DNA of 64,000 bases from Armatimonadota bacterium (GTDB lineage: Bacteria; Armatimonadota; UBA10988), in contig JACRKZ010000026.1 in the NCBI GenBank assembly GCA_016235455.1, positions 1 through 64,000 on the forward strand, read 5' to 3'. The notes beneath the pieces were generated by a model. The model searched no databases. It had not been told where the DNA came from and saw nothing but the letters and a program-made list of their open reading frames with translations. Position numbers and translations under genes: made by a program. Below are positions 42,300 to 52,174 of the stretch, piece after piece; the stretch's first letter is position 1; each line of letters begins with the position of its first letter.

Positions 42300-44129
42300 C
42301 TACTCCGGGAAGATCATCTGCTCAACCAACTGCATCTGGTAGGTCATGTCGTTGGCCAGGTCGATGACCGACACCTCGCGCGCCAGGCGCTCGGCGAGTT
42401 CCATCTCGATGGACGACACCAGAGCCAGTCTGGCTCCCGCGCCGGCGGCATTGCCCACGGCGGTGATGCGTTCCATGGGCACGGGCGGCAAGAGTCCGAC
42501 GCGCAGCGCGCTCTCCACCCGCAGATAGCTGCCGAAGCCGCCGGCCAGGTAGACATGCTCGATGTCGTCAGCCACCACCCCGGCCCGCGCCATGAGCGCC
42601 TCGATGCTGGCCCGGATACTGCCCTTGGCCAACTGCACCTCGCGGATGTCGCGCGCGGTAAGCAGCAACTCGTGGCCGGTGCCGGCCTGCGCAGCGGGCA
42701 CCAGGCGGAAGGCGCGCTTGGCGCCCTCGCCCGATAGACGGCTGTTGAGCGCTTCATGCCCATTGGCGCTGCCCACCAGGCGGCCGGTGGATTCCAGCAC
42801 GCCGGTGGAGCACAACAGGGCGATGGCATCGAGCAGACCCGAGCCGCAGATGCCCCGCGGCGCCTCATGCTCGATGACCGCGAAGGCCAGGTCGTCGTCG
42901 ACCAGATCGACCCGCGAGATGGCGCCAGCCGCGCCGCGCAGGCCGCAACTGATCCGCGCGCCCTCGAAGGCCGGGCCCGCGGCGGCGCTGCAGCCGTACC
43001 ACTTGCCGTCGTGGAACAGCACCATCTCGCCGTTGGTGCCGATATCCACCAGCAACGTGGTCTGGGTGGGTTCGGGCGCAGCGGCCACCATCACGCCAAC
43101 GGTGTCGGAGCCCAGGAATCCGGCGATGTTGGGCAGCACGGTGACCGTCGCGTCGGGCAGTTCGGCCAAGCCGATCTCGGCGCCGCTGGCGGTGACCGAG
43201 GTCTGCATGATCGGCGCGAACGGTGCCAGGCCCAGGCCCTTGGGGTTGATGCCCAGCAGGATGTGCGTCATCGTCGCGTTGCCGACAATGGCAGCGCGTA
43301 CCACAGCGGCGGTCTCGACGCCGGCCTGCTGACAGGCCCGCCGCACCAGGTCGTCGATGGCCCCACGAACCAGCAGACTAAGGCGTTCCAGGCCATCGGG
43401 CAGACTGACGCAGTGATGGATGCGCGAGACGACGTCGTCGCCATGCGCCACCTGCGGGTTGAGCATGGCGGCATGAGCCAGCTCGGCGCCGGTCTCCAGG
43501 TCGTGCAGGTAGCAGACCAGCGTGGTGGTGCCGATGTCGATGGCCACGCCCAATCGCCCGAACGGCGGGTGGCCCGACTCCAGGCGCACCACGCGCCCGC
43601 CCACGGTCGTCACCGCAAGGTGCGTATCGCCTTCACCCAGCAACTCGGCCAGCCGGCGCAGAGCGTGCAGGCTCGGGTCGAGCCGCATGCCCGCCGCCGC
43701 TTCGAGCCGACTCCAGTCGGGTCGGTCATCGCCCAGCGGGGCCTTGGGCACGGTCACGCCGAACAGACGCACATCGCTGCCCACCCGCGTGCCGCGCAGC
43801 AGGCCGCCCACCATGATCTGGTTGGCCCGCGAGACGGTGTTGACATCGGGCATGACCACCATCGGCCGGTCGACCGTCTGCTGGCAGGCCAGCCGAACGT
43901 TCGCCGCCAGATCCGCGGCGGTCAGCTCGTCGAGCTCCTCGAAGGTAGGCGCCTTGGCGCCCTCGATGAGGGTGACGCGGCATTTGCCACACAACCCCAG
44001 CCCGCCGCAGGGCACTTCCATCGGCAGCCCGGCCAGAGCCGCGGCACGCATCAGCGGCGTGCCATGCTCTACTTCGACCTCACGGCCTTCCGGTTCGAAG
44101 CGCACCAGGTAGTGTTGATTCCTCGCCAT
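42300..44129 (-). CDS. RACo-type ASKHA protein with N-terminal 2Fe-2S domain (DUF4445)
   Basis: 609 residues. N-terminal ferredoxin domain with C41, C47, C50 (CGGLGLCGKC) and C82 (RLACQQ) binding a 2Fe-2S cluster. A linker to about residue 175 precedes an actin-like ATPase domain: GVAIDIGTTTLVCYL (phosphate 1), LVDIGTNGEMVLF, and the phosphate 2/adenosine region HVYLAGGFGSYLRVESA. This is the layout of reductive activators of corrinoid proteins (RACo/RamA-like), which use ATP to re-reduce cobalt in corrinoid proteins of methyltransferase systems. The MtaA-like protein at 6573-7640 is a possible partner, though far away. No corrinoid protein gene is in the window. GAGAG precedes ATG 44129. Confidence 0.93.
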   Translation of the reverse strand: MARNQHYLVRFEPEGREVEVEHGTPLMRAAALAGLPMEVPCGGLGLCGKCRVTLIEGAKAPTFEELDELTAADLAANVRLACQQTVDRPMVVMPDVNTVSRANQIMVGGLLRGTRVGSDVRLFGVTVPKAPLGDDRPDWSRLEAAAGMRLDPSLHALRRLAELLGEGDTHLAVTTVGGRVVRLESGHPPFGRLGVAIDIGTTTLVCYLHDLETGAELAHAAMLNPQVAHGDDVVSRIHHCVSLPDGLERLSLLVRGAIDDLVRRACQQAGVETAAVVRAAIVGNATMTHILLGINPKGLGLAPFAPIMQTSVTASGAEIGLAELPDATVTVLPNIAGFLGSDTVGVMVAAAPEPTQTTLLVDIGTNGEMVLFHDGKWYGCSAAAGPAFEGARISCGLRGAAGAISRVDLVDDDLAFAVIEHEAPRGICGSGLLDAIALLCSTGVLESTGRLVGSANGHEALNSRLSGEGAKRAFRLVPAAQAGTGHELLLTARDIREVQLAKGSIRASIEALMARAGVVADDIEHVYLAGGFGSYLRVESALRVGLLPPVPMERITAVGNAAGAGARLALVSSIEMELAERLAREVSVIDLANDMTYQMQLVEQMIFPE

Positions 44130-44258
44130 CGCTGTCTCTCGCTGGTCACCGAGCCCGTCTTGCCCGTAACATGAAAGGAGTATGACCCTCCAGCGGGAAC
44201 TGCCGGCCCCAGGTTAGTCGTCCAGCGCGGTAGGGTAGCATGAATAGAGGAGCGGCCG

Positions 44259-45989
44259 GTGCGGTTATCTCAACTTCGCGTCCTTCCCTGCCTGGTGGTT
44301 GGCGTGATCGTCATCACCAGCTTGACAGCCGCCCCGCGCGGTCGCCAGGGCCGGGCCGCCGCGCAAGCGGTGCAGGCCGACGCTCCGGGTGAGTTGCCCG
44401 GGCCGCAGGCCGGGGCGGGCGTTTCGGCAGCCAAGCGGCTGCTGGACCGGCTCACGGCCAAGCAGCCGGTCACGGTGGTCTGCTTGGGCGACAGCATCAC
44501 CGACGGGTTCAACGTGCCCGACCCCAACCTCGATGGCTTCCCCGCCCTGCTGCGCCGCATGCTCGAGGAGCGCTGGGCCGGCGCCCAAGTCACCGTGCAC
44601 CGCAAGGGTGTGCCCGGCAACACCACCAACGATGCTCTGGCGCGGTTCGCCGACGACGTCTCACCGCTGGCGCCGAACCTGGTGGTACTGCAGTTCGGCG
44701 GCAACGACAAGGGTGTCGGCGACGGGCTCGCCAACCTGCCGCGCTACCAGCAGAACCTGCGCCGGCTGGTGGCCAACTGCGAGAAGATCGGCGCCGCCGC
44801 GCTGCTCTGCACACCGCCCATGCACGAGCCGGTGGTGGACATGCCGTTCCCCGTGGCCGCGCGCCGCGTGGCTCAGGATCTGCGGCTGCCCATCGCCGAC
44901 CTGGACACCGCGGTCAAGGCCGGCGGGTACGACTACCGCGGCCTGTTCCCGTACTTCGTCCACCCCCAGGAGCCGGGCCACGCCCAGATGGCCCTGGAGA
45001 TCTACCGCGCGCTGTGCAGCATGATGGGCATCCCCTTGACCAGCAGCGTGTCCATCGACGCCTCGGTGCGCGGCGACTGCAAGCTCGGCGGGTTCTCGTC
45101 GGTGCAGCTCCACGTGGCCAACAAGACCGAGGCGGTACGCCAGGCGACCTTGCGAGTCGACGCCATCAGCAGCTTCCAAGACGGTCCCGTGCCAGTGCCC
45201 GCGGGTGGCGAGACGTCGCGCTTCCTGCCCATCGCCCTGCCCCACACGCTGTCCGGCGGCCGCTCGCTGGAGTGGCCGCTGTGGGTCAGCGCCGACCTCG
45301 GCGGCGAGGTAGCCTTCGGGCTGGCGCGAATCACCGCGGTACCGGTGATGAGCTGCCCCAACGCCGCCCTGCAGGCCGCCAAGGTGCCGTTCGCGTCGTT
45401 GTCGTGGGCGCATCTCAGCGTCGGCTCGCAGATGGGCCGAAGCGACTGGAAGGGCGACCGTGACCTCTCGGCCAACATCTACCTGGCCTGCGACGAGGCC
45501 GCCCTGACCATCACCCTCGACGTCGCCGACGACATCGTCAAGACCGACGTGGCCATGCCCCTGGGCGATGGTGTGGAGGTCTACCTGGACCTGCGCGACG
45601 ACAACCAGCGCGGCAGGCCGTATTTCACCAAGCAGTGCGCCACGCTGTTCATCGGCGCCGGCTCGGCCGAGCAGCCGTCGACCATCGTCTCGCCGCCCGA
45701 CGACGAGACCGCGCCCGAGTTGCTGGCGCTCAAGCCCGTCTGCGTCGCCACGGCGCGCGGCTACCGCCTCACCCTGGCCATCCCCCGCACGGTACTCAAC
45801 ACCGTGGCCGGCAGACCACTCAAGTCGCTCGGACTCGACCTCGCCGTCGACGACTGCGACGGCACTCAGCGCAAACAACAGATGATGTGGCTCGGCCGTG
45901 GCGACAACTTCGTCAACCCGCGCCGCCTCGGCGAACTCCGCCTCGATCAGATGGTCGAGCCCGGCACCGTGCGCGTCACCGTGTTCTGA
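44259..45989 (+). CDS. Secreted SGNH/GDSL hydrolase with CBM9-like domain
   Basis: 576 residues from GTG 44259 (AGAGGAG upstream). Signal sequence with LPCLVVGVIVITSLTAAP. SGNH blocks: S79 in CLGDSITDG, N149 in FGGNDKG, H235 in YFVHPQEPGH. The Asp usually three residues before the catalytic His is Tyr232, so a full triad is in doubt or uses another acid. Residues 260-370 are a beta domain, and 385-576 (WAHLSVGSQ, LTITLDVADD, GVEVYLDLRDDNQRG) resemble CBM9/family-9-like carbohydrate-binding domains. Likely deacetylates or de-esterifies polysaccharide. It is divergent from the ASKHA gene, and no gene follows for about 190 bp. Confidence 0.85.
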   Translation: MRLSQLRVLPCLVVGVIVITSLTAAPRGRQGRAAAQAVQADAPGELPGPQAGAGVSAAKRLLDRLTAKQPVTVVCLGDSITDGFNVPDPNLDGFPALLRRMLEERWAGAQVTVHRKGVPGNTTNDALARFADDVSPLAPNLVVLQFGGNDKGVGDGLANLPRYQQNLRRLVANCEKIGAAALLCTPPMHEPVVDMPFPVAARRVAQDLRLPIADLDTAVKAGGYDYRGLFPYFVHPQEPGHAQMALEIYRALCSMMGIPLTSSVSIDASVRGDCKLGGFSSVQLHVANKTEAVRQATLRVDAISSFQDGPVPVPAGGETSRFLPIALPHTLSGGRSLEWPLWVSADLGGEVAFGLARITAVPVMSCPNAALQAAKVPFASLSWAHLSVGSQMGRSDWKGDRDLSANIYLACDEAALTITLDVADDIVKTDVAMPLGDGVEVYLDLRDDNQRGRPYFTKQCATLFIGAGSAEQPSTIVSPPDDETAPELLALKPVCVATARGYRLTLAIPRTVLNTVAGRPLKSLGLDLAVDDCDGTQRKQQMMWLGRGDNFVNPRRLGELRLDQMVEPGTVRVTVF

Positions 45990-46099
45990 CCACCCCTTGG
46001 CCAGACCACTCAACATAATCTGGTCGCATCTCACTCAAAATCGCCGCATTGGGTTCACGCTGCCGTAACGAATGACCTTCATACTACCCACTAGTGGCC

Positions 46100-46125
46100 G
46101 ATAGGATCAGTGAGAGGGTCCTATC
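46100..46125 (+). terminator. 9-bp hairpin downstream of the SGNH hydrolase gene
   Basis: GATAGGATC (46100-46108) pairs with GGTCCTATC (46117-46125), one G-T pair, loop of 8 nt, followed by CTTTGT. It lies 110 bp after the SGNH stop and 55 bp before the next ATG, so it could be terminator or 5' leader. The surrounding 45990-46180 stretch is visibly less GC-rich. Confidence 0.4.
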
Positions 46126-46180
46126 CTTTGTCCGGACTGGATGGCTTGGCTCGGAGTGCGGTCGGCTAGTGAGGTGGAAC

Positions 46181-46387
46181 ATGGCACAGGCGACGTTGGC
46201 CAACGGACTGGTTCGCGAGTTGATGGTTGAGCTTGCGGAGGAGGACGCGCGTCGACATGCCGTCAATGGCGTGCTCTATGCGCGGAGTGCCACGTACCAA
46301 CAGACGTTGGACGGACTTCTGGGCGACCGAGGCAACTACGTGTCGCAACGGGCGGGGCAGTACCGTGTACTACCCCGGCCGGCCTGA
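46181..46387 (+). CDS. Small hypothetical protein (68 residues)
   Basis: MAQATLANGLVRELMVELAEEDARRH then a short tail rich in Gly, Arg and Tyr (DRGNYVSQRAGQYRVLPRPA). No signal or membrane segment. GAGGTGG lies 4 nt before ATG 46181. An in-frame GTG at 46094 would add 29 residues but lacks a ribosome site and reads through a hairpin. It stands alone between the SGNH gene and a strong terminator, suggesting its own transcript. No family recognised. Confidence 0.5.
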   Translation: MAQATLANGLVRELMVELAEEDARRHAVNGVLYARSATYQQTLDGLLGDRGNYVSQRAGQYRVLPRPA

Positions 46388-46411
46388 TAGGGCGCGACCC
46401 GGATATACAGC

Positions 46412-46457
46412 AGGAGCCGACCCGCCGAGGCCAGCCTCGGCGGGTCGGCTCCTTTTT
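46412..46457 (+). terminator. Strong Rho-independent terminator
   Basis: A 19-bp perfect stem: AGGAGCCGACCCGCCGAGG (46412-46430) with CCTCGGCGGGTCGGCTCCT (46435-46453), loop CCAG, followed by TTTTT. It serves the small plus-strand gene. On the minus strand the same hairpin begins just past the GH42 stop but lacks a T-tract. Confidence 0.92.
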
Positions 46458-46461
46458 GGCG

Positions 46462-48444
46462 TCACTGCTCGATGACGCGTACACCGAACGGCTCCATGGG
46501 GATCTGCTGGTCGAAGCGGTCGCCACTGAGCAGATCGACGCCGGCCAGCGGCGCCGTGAAGGTGCCGCCGACCCCCTCCAACTCGACCAGCACCGCGCCC
46601 TGACGGGACTCGCCACGGCGCTGGGCCAGAACCACGCGCGGGCCCGCGGTGGCCACCGGCGCCACGCCGCACTGGCGCAGCACCCAGTCCAGCCCCTGCG
46701 CCGGCAGCAGCGTGCCCAGCAGCACCACCCGGCCGCTCCCCACCGAGCGCATCGTGGCCGCGGCCAGGCCGCGTAGCGGGCCGCTCGACCAGAGCGCCAG
46801 TTCCTCGGCACCCCGCGCTTCGAAGCCGTCGGCCCACAGGCTGCCGGTCCACTCCTGACCGCCCGAGAGCCAACTCAGCTCGTGCTCCACCGGACCGCCA
46901 GGCACGGAGAACTTGGTGTAGACACCGGCCCACTCCTCCAGACTGCCGAACGGCGCATGGCGGTACTTACCCAGGTTGGCATCGCGCACGTCCGACAGCG
47001 GACCGATGACGAGCGTGCCGCCGGCCTCCACCCAAGCGACCAGCCGCGCGCGCAGGCCGTCCTCGTCGAGGTTGTAGAGGAACGGCACGACCAGCGTCTG
47101 GTAACCGCTCAGGTCGGTGCTGGGCGTGACGACGTCCGGCCGGTACTGCGCCTCCAGCAGCGGCCGATGGATGCGCTCGACGATGGTCCCCACGTAGTCG
47201 AATCCGGCGGCGATGGGCAGGTACTGATTCCAGCGCGCGGTGCGCGTGCTGAACATCACACCCAGTCCGCTGCTGACCACCTCTGTCTCGGCCAGGAAGT
47301 CCGAGGCGGCACGGTAGCCGTCGGCGATCTCGCGTACTTCGGCGAACATGCTCAGCGGCCGGCCGCAACTGGACACCACGGCGCCGTGCATTTGCTCGTG
47401 GCCCGTCCAGTGCTGTCGCCACAGCCAGTAGAGGTTGGCCTCGCCGCCCAGCGCGATGGGCAGCCAGCTGTTGGCCCGGCACCAGCCCGGCGGCTTGTTG
47501 CCGCCATTGACCGCCACGCTGCCGTTCCAGCCCGTCTGCGTCTCGGTGTTCCAGAAGGGCACGGTCGGCTTGATGCCGCGCATGTAGTCGAACCAGAACG
47601 CCGCCACATGCAGCGTGCGCTCGTCGTTGTAGTGGTTGTACTGCACCAGGTCGAGCACGCGGTTGGCGGCGACATGGTCCACACCAATCAGCGGCATCAT
47701 GTCGGTGCCTACCGGCGCCTTGGTGTGGCGGTGCAGGATGTGCGCCTGGTGCGCCACGAAGTCGACATAGGAGTCGCTGGCGAACTCCGCCCACTCGGCC
47801 AGCAGGCTGGGATGATGCCAGACGACACGGTTGGGCACGGGCACCTGCTCGAACGAGTCGTAGGCCTGGCTCCAGAGGCTCAGGCACCAGGCCTGGTTGA
47901 GCGCCTCGACTGTGCCGAAGCGGGCGGCGAGCCGCTCGGCGAACCGCGCGCGACAGACCGGGCAGCAGCACGACCGCGCCGGCCAGGGCGCGCCCATGGG
48001 ATGCACCTCGTTGTCGATCTGCCAGCCGATGACATTCGGGTCGGCGCCAAACTCCTCGCCCATCTTGGTCACGATGCGCGCGCAGTGGTCGCGGTAGACC
48101 GGGCTGTTGGGGCAGCAATGGCAGCGTGAGCCGTGCCCGGGCCGCCGCCCCTCGTCGGTGACGAACAGCACTTCGGGGTAGCGCTCGGTCAGCCACGCCG
48201 GCGGCGTGGCCGAGGGCGTGCCCAGAATGGAGCCGATGCCCGCGGCGCCGAGCTTGTCCACAGCCTCGTGCAGCCAGCCGAACTCGAACTGGCCCTGGCG
48301 CGGCTCCATCGTGCTCCAGGCGAACTCGGCCAGGCGCATGACATTCATGCCGGCTTCGAGCATCAGCGCGATGTCGGCGTCAATCTGCTCGCGCGGCCAG
48401 TCTTCGGGGTAGTAAGCGGCACCCAGGTACGGTGGTCGGGGCAT
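46462..48444 (-). CDS. GH42 beta-galactosidase
   Basis: 660 residues without signal peptide, hence cytoplasmic. GH42 barrel opening LGAAYYPEDWPREQIDAD; acid/base E146 in GWQIDNEVH; nucleophile E301 in FWNTETQTGW. Zinc-type cysteines C108/C110/C111 and C159-C164 (CCCPVCRARF) match GH42 metal-binding members. The trimerisation (DLSGYQTLVVPFLYNLDEDG) and C-terminal beta domains are complete. Hydrolyses beta-galactosides or related sugars such as alpha-L-arabinosides; specificity not readable. GGAG precedes ATG 48444. recO lies 16 bp upstream, so it may be at the end of the trp-deoC-recO transcript. Confidence 0.95.
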   Translation of the reverse strand: MPRPPYLGAAYYPEDWPREQIDADIALMLEAGMNVMRLAEFAWSTMEPRQGQFEFGWLHEAVDKLGAAGIGSILGTPSATPPAWLTERYPEVLFVTDEGRRPGHGSRCHCCPNSPVYRDHCARIVTKMGEEFGADPNVIGWQIDNEVHPMGAPWPARSCCCPVCRARFAERLAARFGTVEALNQAWCLSLWSQAYDSFEQVPVPNRVVWHHPSLLAEWAEFASDSYVDFVAHQAHILHRHTKAPVGTDMMPLIGVDHVAANRVLDLVQYNHYNDERTLHVAAFWFDYMRGIKPTVPFWNTETQTGWNGSVAVNGGNKPPGWCRANSWLPIALGGEANLYWLWRQHWTGHEQMHGAVVSSCGRPLSMFAEVREIADGYRAASDFLAETEVVSSGLGVMFSTRTARWNQYLPIAAGFDYVGTIVERIHRPLLEAQYRPDVVTPSTDLSGYQTLVVPFLYNLDEDGLRARLVAWVEAGGTLVIGPLSDVRDANLGKYRHAPFGSLEEWAGVYTKFSVPGGPVEHELSWLSGGQEWTGSLWADGFEARGAEELALWSSGPLRGLAAATMRSVGSGRVVLLGTLLPAQGLDWVLRQCGVAPVATAGPRVVLAQRRGESRQGAVLVELEGVGGTFTAPLAGVDLLSGDRFDQQIPMEPFGVRVIEQ

Positions 48445-48460
48445 GGTCGGGTCTCCACAG

Positions 48461-49231
48461 CTAGGGTTCGGGCTCGTCGGCCAGCTGTTCGATGATGGCC
48501 AGCGCCCGCGGTTCAGCGTCGAGGAAGCAGCGCACCGCCGACCGCAGCGCCGCGGCCACCGGCCGGGCCAACATCGGCGGCATGCGCAGCGTGGTCAGGT
48601 CGAGCTCGTAGGCGTCGGGCCGCAGCAGCCGCCGCATGGCACGCACCGCCTCGGGCGACACACTGGTGGCCTGAGCCGAGCCGCCGTGGCGCGCGTGGAT
48701 CAGCCCGCCAGCGGGCGCATCGAACAGCGCTGCCTCATCGCCCAACGGCAGCGCGCAGTGCGCGCAGCGGTCGAGCACCGGCTCCAGCCCCAGTTCGGCG
48801 AGGAGTTGCAGCTCGAAGCTGTGCATGACCACGCGCGGCTCGAGCGCGGTGGTCAGCGCGGCCAGGCTGGCCAGGAGCAGGTCGAACAGCGTCGGCTGCG
48901 GCTCGTGATCGGGGATGGCCAGGTCGGCCAGCTCGACCAGATAGGCGGCGCGCGCCGACCGGTCGAGGTCGGCGCGAAGGTCGTAGAAGGTCTCTTCGAG
49001 CTGCGCCTGCGCCAGAACGGGCAGTCCGCCGTGATCGCCGCGCGTGGCCAGCTGCACGCGCGACAACGCAAACAGCTGGCAGACAGGCGCCTGGCGCGAC
49101 TTGGGCTTGCGGACACCCCGGGCCACGGCCGCGAGCTTGCCCGCCTCTCGGGTGAGGAGGGTGACGATGAGGTCCGACTCGCCCTGCTCGCGGCGGCGCA
49201 GGCAGAGCGCGAGTTGGTTACTCGTCGGCAT
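48461..49231 (-). CDS. recO: DNA repair protein RecO
   Basis: 256 residues from ATG 49231. N-terminal OB-fold: ALCLRRREQGESDLIVTLLTREAGKLAAVARGVRKPKS, then the helical core (ALEPRVVMHSFELQLLAELGLEPVLDRC). The zinc-finger start C-A-H-C is present, but the second C-x2-C pair typical of RecO is replaced around IHARHGG, so zinc binding may be lost or use His. RecO works with RecR to load RecA in gap repair. Its start overlaps the deoC stop by 14 bp. Upstream in-frame codons run into the deoC tail region and are not coding for RecO. Confidence 0.92.
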   Translation of the reverse strand: MPTSNQLALCLRRREQGESDLIVTLLTREAGKLAAVARGVRKPKSRQAPVCQLFALSRVQLATRGDHGGLPVLAQAQLEETFYDLRADLDRSARAAYLVELADLAIPDHEPQPTLFDLLLASLAALTTALEPRVVMHSFELQLLAELGLEPVLDRCAHCALPLGDEAALFDAPAGGLIHARHGGSAQATSVSPEAVRAMRRLLRPDAYELDLTTLRMPPMLARPVAAALRSAVRCFLDAEPRALAIIEQLADEPEP

Positions 49232-50039
49232 CGGCCGCCGACTCGTCGTCGTCGACCTCCATCTCGGGCTCTTCGACCACAGCGGCCGCAGCGGCGGCCG
49301 GCGTCGTGCGGCGGCGGCGGCGGCGGCGGCCGAAGGTGTCGTCATCCTCCTCGGGCGCTTCGTCCACGATGGTCACGGCGGCCGACGAGCCGATGCGGTT
49401 GGCCCCCGCGTCGAGCATCTTGACCGCGTCGCGCAGCGTGCCGATACCGGCCGAGGCCTTGACGCCGATCTCGCGGCCAACCACGGCGCGCACCTTGCGA
49501 ATGTCGTCCAGCGTCGCGCCGCGCGGGCCCCAGCCCGAGCAGGTCTTGATGAAATCGACTCCGGCGTCGCGGCCGATCTCGCAGGCCACGCGCAACTCCT
49601 CATCGGTCAGGAACCCGGTCTCCACGGTCAGCTTGACCATGATCTCGCCCGACCCCTCCTGGGTCAGGCGCGAGGCCTGGGCCACATTGACCACCTCTTG
49701 GATGTCCTGACGCGCGGTGCGGTACTTGCGCGACTTGACGGCCCCGAGGTTGATCATGACGTCCAACTCGGTGGCGCCGCCGGCAATGCAACCTTTGGCC
49801 TCGATGACTTTGGTGGCAATCGTCGTGGTGCCAAACGGGTAACCCACGGGCGCGCACACTTTCACGTCGGTGCCACGAAGTTCGCGAGCCACCACGCGTA
49901 CCCAATAGGGTTGCACTACCACGGCCGCGAAATGATAACGCAGCGCCGTGGCGGCGATCTCCAACACCTCGTCCTTGCCTAGATCGGGCCGCATAGCGGT
50001 AAAGTCGATCATCTTGGCCAGCATTTTGCGCGAGAACAT
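49218..50039 (-). CDS. deoC: Deoxyribose-phosphate aldolase with low-complexity C-terminal tail
   Basis: 273 residues from ATG 50039 (GGAG 8 nt upstream). Schiff-base Lys165 in FIKTCSGW (normally KTSTGF), Lys194 in GVKASAGIG and Asp93 in ATELDVMINLG identify DeoC. It cleaves 2-deoxyribose-5-phosphate to acetaldehyde and glyceraldehyde-3-phosphate. After about residue 225 the protein continues with an unusual tail: an acidic patch, seven arginines, an alanine run and a second acidic run ending in AADADE. This extension is not part of the family and may be disordered. The gene sits between trpA (94-bp gap) and recO (overlap). Confidence 0.93.
   Translation of the reverse strand: MFSRKMLAKMIDFTAMRPDLGKDEVLEIAATALRYHFAAVVVQPYWVRVVARELRGTDVKVCAPVGYPFGTTTIATKVIEAKGCIAGGATELDVMINLGAVKSRKYRTARQDIQEVVNVAQASRLTQEGSGEIMVKLTVETGFLTDEELRVACEIGRDAGVDFIKTCSGWGPRGATLDDIRKVRAVVGREIGVKASAGIGTLRDAVKMLDAGANRIGSSAAVTIVDEAPEEDDDTFGRRRRRRRTTPAAAAAAVVEEPEMEVDDDESAADADE
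49309..49329. repeat. (CGG)7 trinucleotide repeat inside deoC
   Basis: Seven uninterrupted CGG triplets on the plus strand encode the seven arginines of the DeoC tail. Such runs are prone to in-frame slippage. Confidence 0.9.
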
Positions 50040-50133
50040 ACGCTCGTCTCCGCGACCCCTCACCCGAAAAACCACCTACGGGTCTGCTTCGTTCGGGCAG
50101 TCGGGATCCTTTCCTTCTAGTGCCAACACGACT

Positions 50134-50934
50134 CTATGAGATAATCGTACCGGCTTTTAACTCCCGGATCATCGTCTCGGCCGCCGCGACGCGTGCGTCG
50201 CTGTCGGCCGCGGCCGCCAGGCGGTCCACCAGAGCCGAGCCCACCACGGCGCCATCGGCCACGGCACATACTTGCGCCACCTGTTGGGCGGTCGCAATGC
50301 CGAAGCCGACGGCAATGGGCACCGCCGTCTGCGCACGAATGCCGGCCACCAGGTCGGCCAGTTCGGTCGGCACCGACGACTGCACGCCGGTCACGCCGCG
50401 TCGGGAGATAAGATAGATGAAACCCGTGGCCCGCGCCGCCGCCAGCCGGATGCGCTCCGGCGACGAAGTGGGCGCCAACAGGTAGATGGTCTCGACGCCA
50501 TGCGCGTCGGCCGCGGCCTGCCAGTCGTCGGCCTCTTCGGGCGGCAGATCGGTGATCAGCACGCCATCGACGCCCGACTGCGCGCAGTCGACGGCGAAGC
50601 GTTCCAGGCCGTAGCGCCAGACCAGGTTGAACGGCACCATGTAGATGAGCCCGCAGCCGAGCCCGGCGCGAGCCTGCGCCACGGTCGCCATGACGCCATG
50701 CGGCGTCGTGCCGGCGGCCAGCGCGCGATGGCTGGCCCGCTGGATGGTCGGGCCGTCCATCAGCGGGTCGGAGAACGGCACGCCAATCTCGATGATGTCG
50801 GCGCCGCCCGCGGCCAACGCCGGCAGCAGGGCCGCCGTCGCCGCCAGGTCGGGGTCGCCCGCCGTGATATAGGGCACGAGCACGCGCTCACCGCGCGCCG
50901 CACAGGCCTCGAAGATGCTCTGCAACCGTCCCAC
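50134..50934 (-). CDS. trpA: Tryptophan synthase alpha chain
   Basis: 266 residues from GTG 50934 (AAGGA upstream; the in-frame region further upstream lies within trpB). Catalytic Glu in DIIEIGVPFSDPLMDGP and Asp in GVLITDLPPEE are present, followed by ISRRGVTGVQS and GFGIATAQQV, the substrate phosphate loop. Converts indole-3-glycerol phosphate to indole and glyceraldehyde-3-phosphate in complex with TrpB. Starts 4 bp after the trpB stop. The 94-bp gap to deoC contains ACCCG/CGGGT pairing but no clear terminator. Confidence 0.97.
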   Translation of the reverse strand: MGRLQSIFEACAARGERVLVPYITAGDPDLAATAALLPALAAGGADIIEIGVPFSDPLMDGPTIQRASHRALAAGTTPHGVMATVAQARAGLGCGLIYMVPFNLVWRYGLERFAVDCAQSGVDGVLITDLPPEEADDWQAAADAHGVETIYLLAPTSSPERIRLAAARATGFIYLISRRGVTGVQSSVPTELADLVAGIRAQTAVPIAVGFGIATAQQVAQVCAVADGAVVGSALVDRLAAAADSDARVAAAETMIRELKAGTIIS

Positions 50935-50938
50935 GAGC

Positions 50939-52173
<1,235 letters not shown>

Positions 52174-52174
<1 letters not shown>

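Noticed and set aside
49309..49329. Possible CRISPR or satellite array
   Set aside because: Only a (CGG)7 triplet run inside deoC; no repeat-spacer pattern anywhere in the window.
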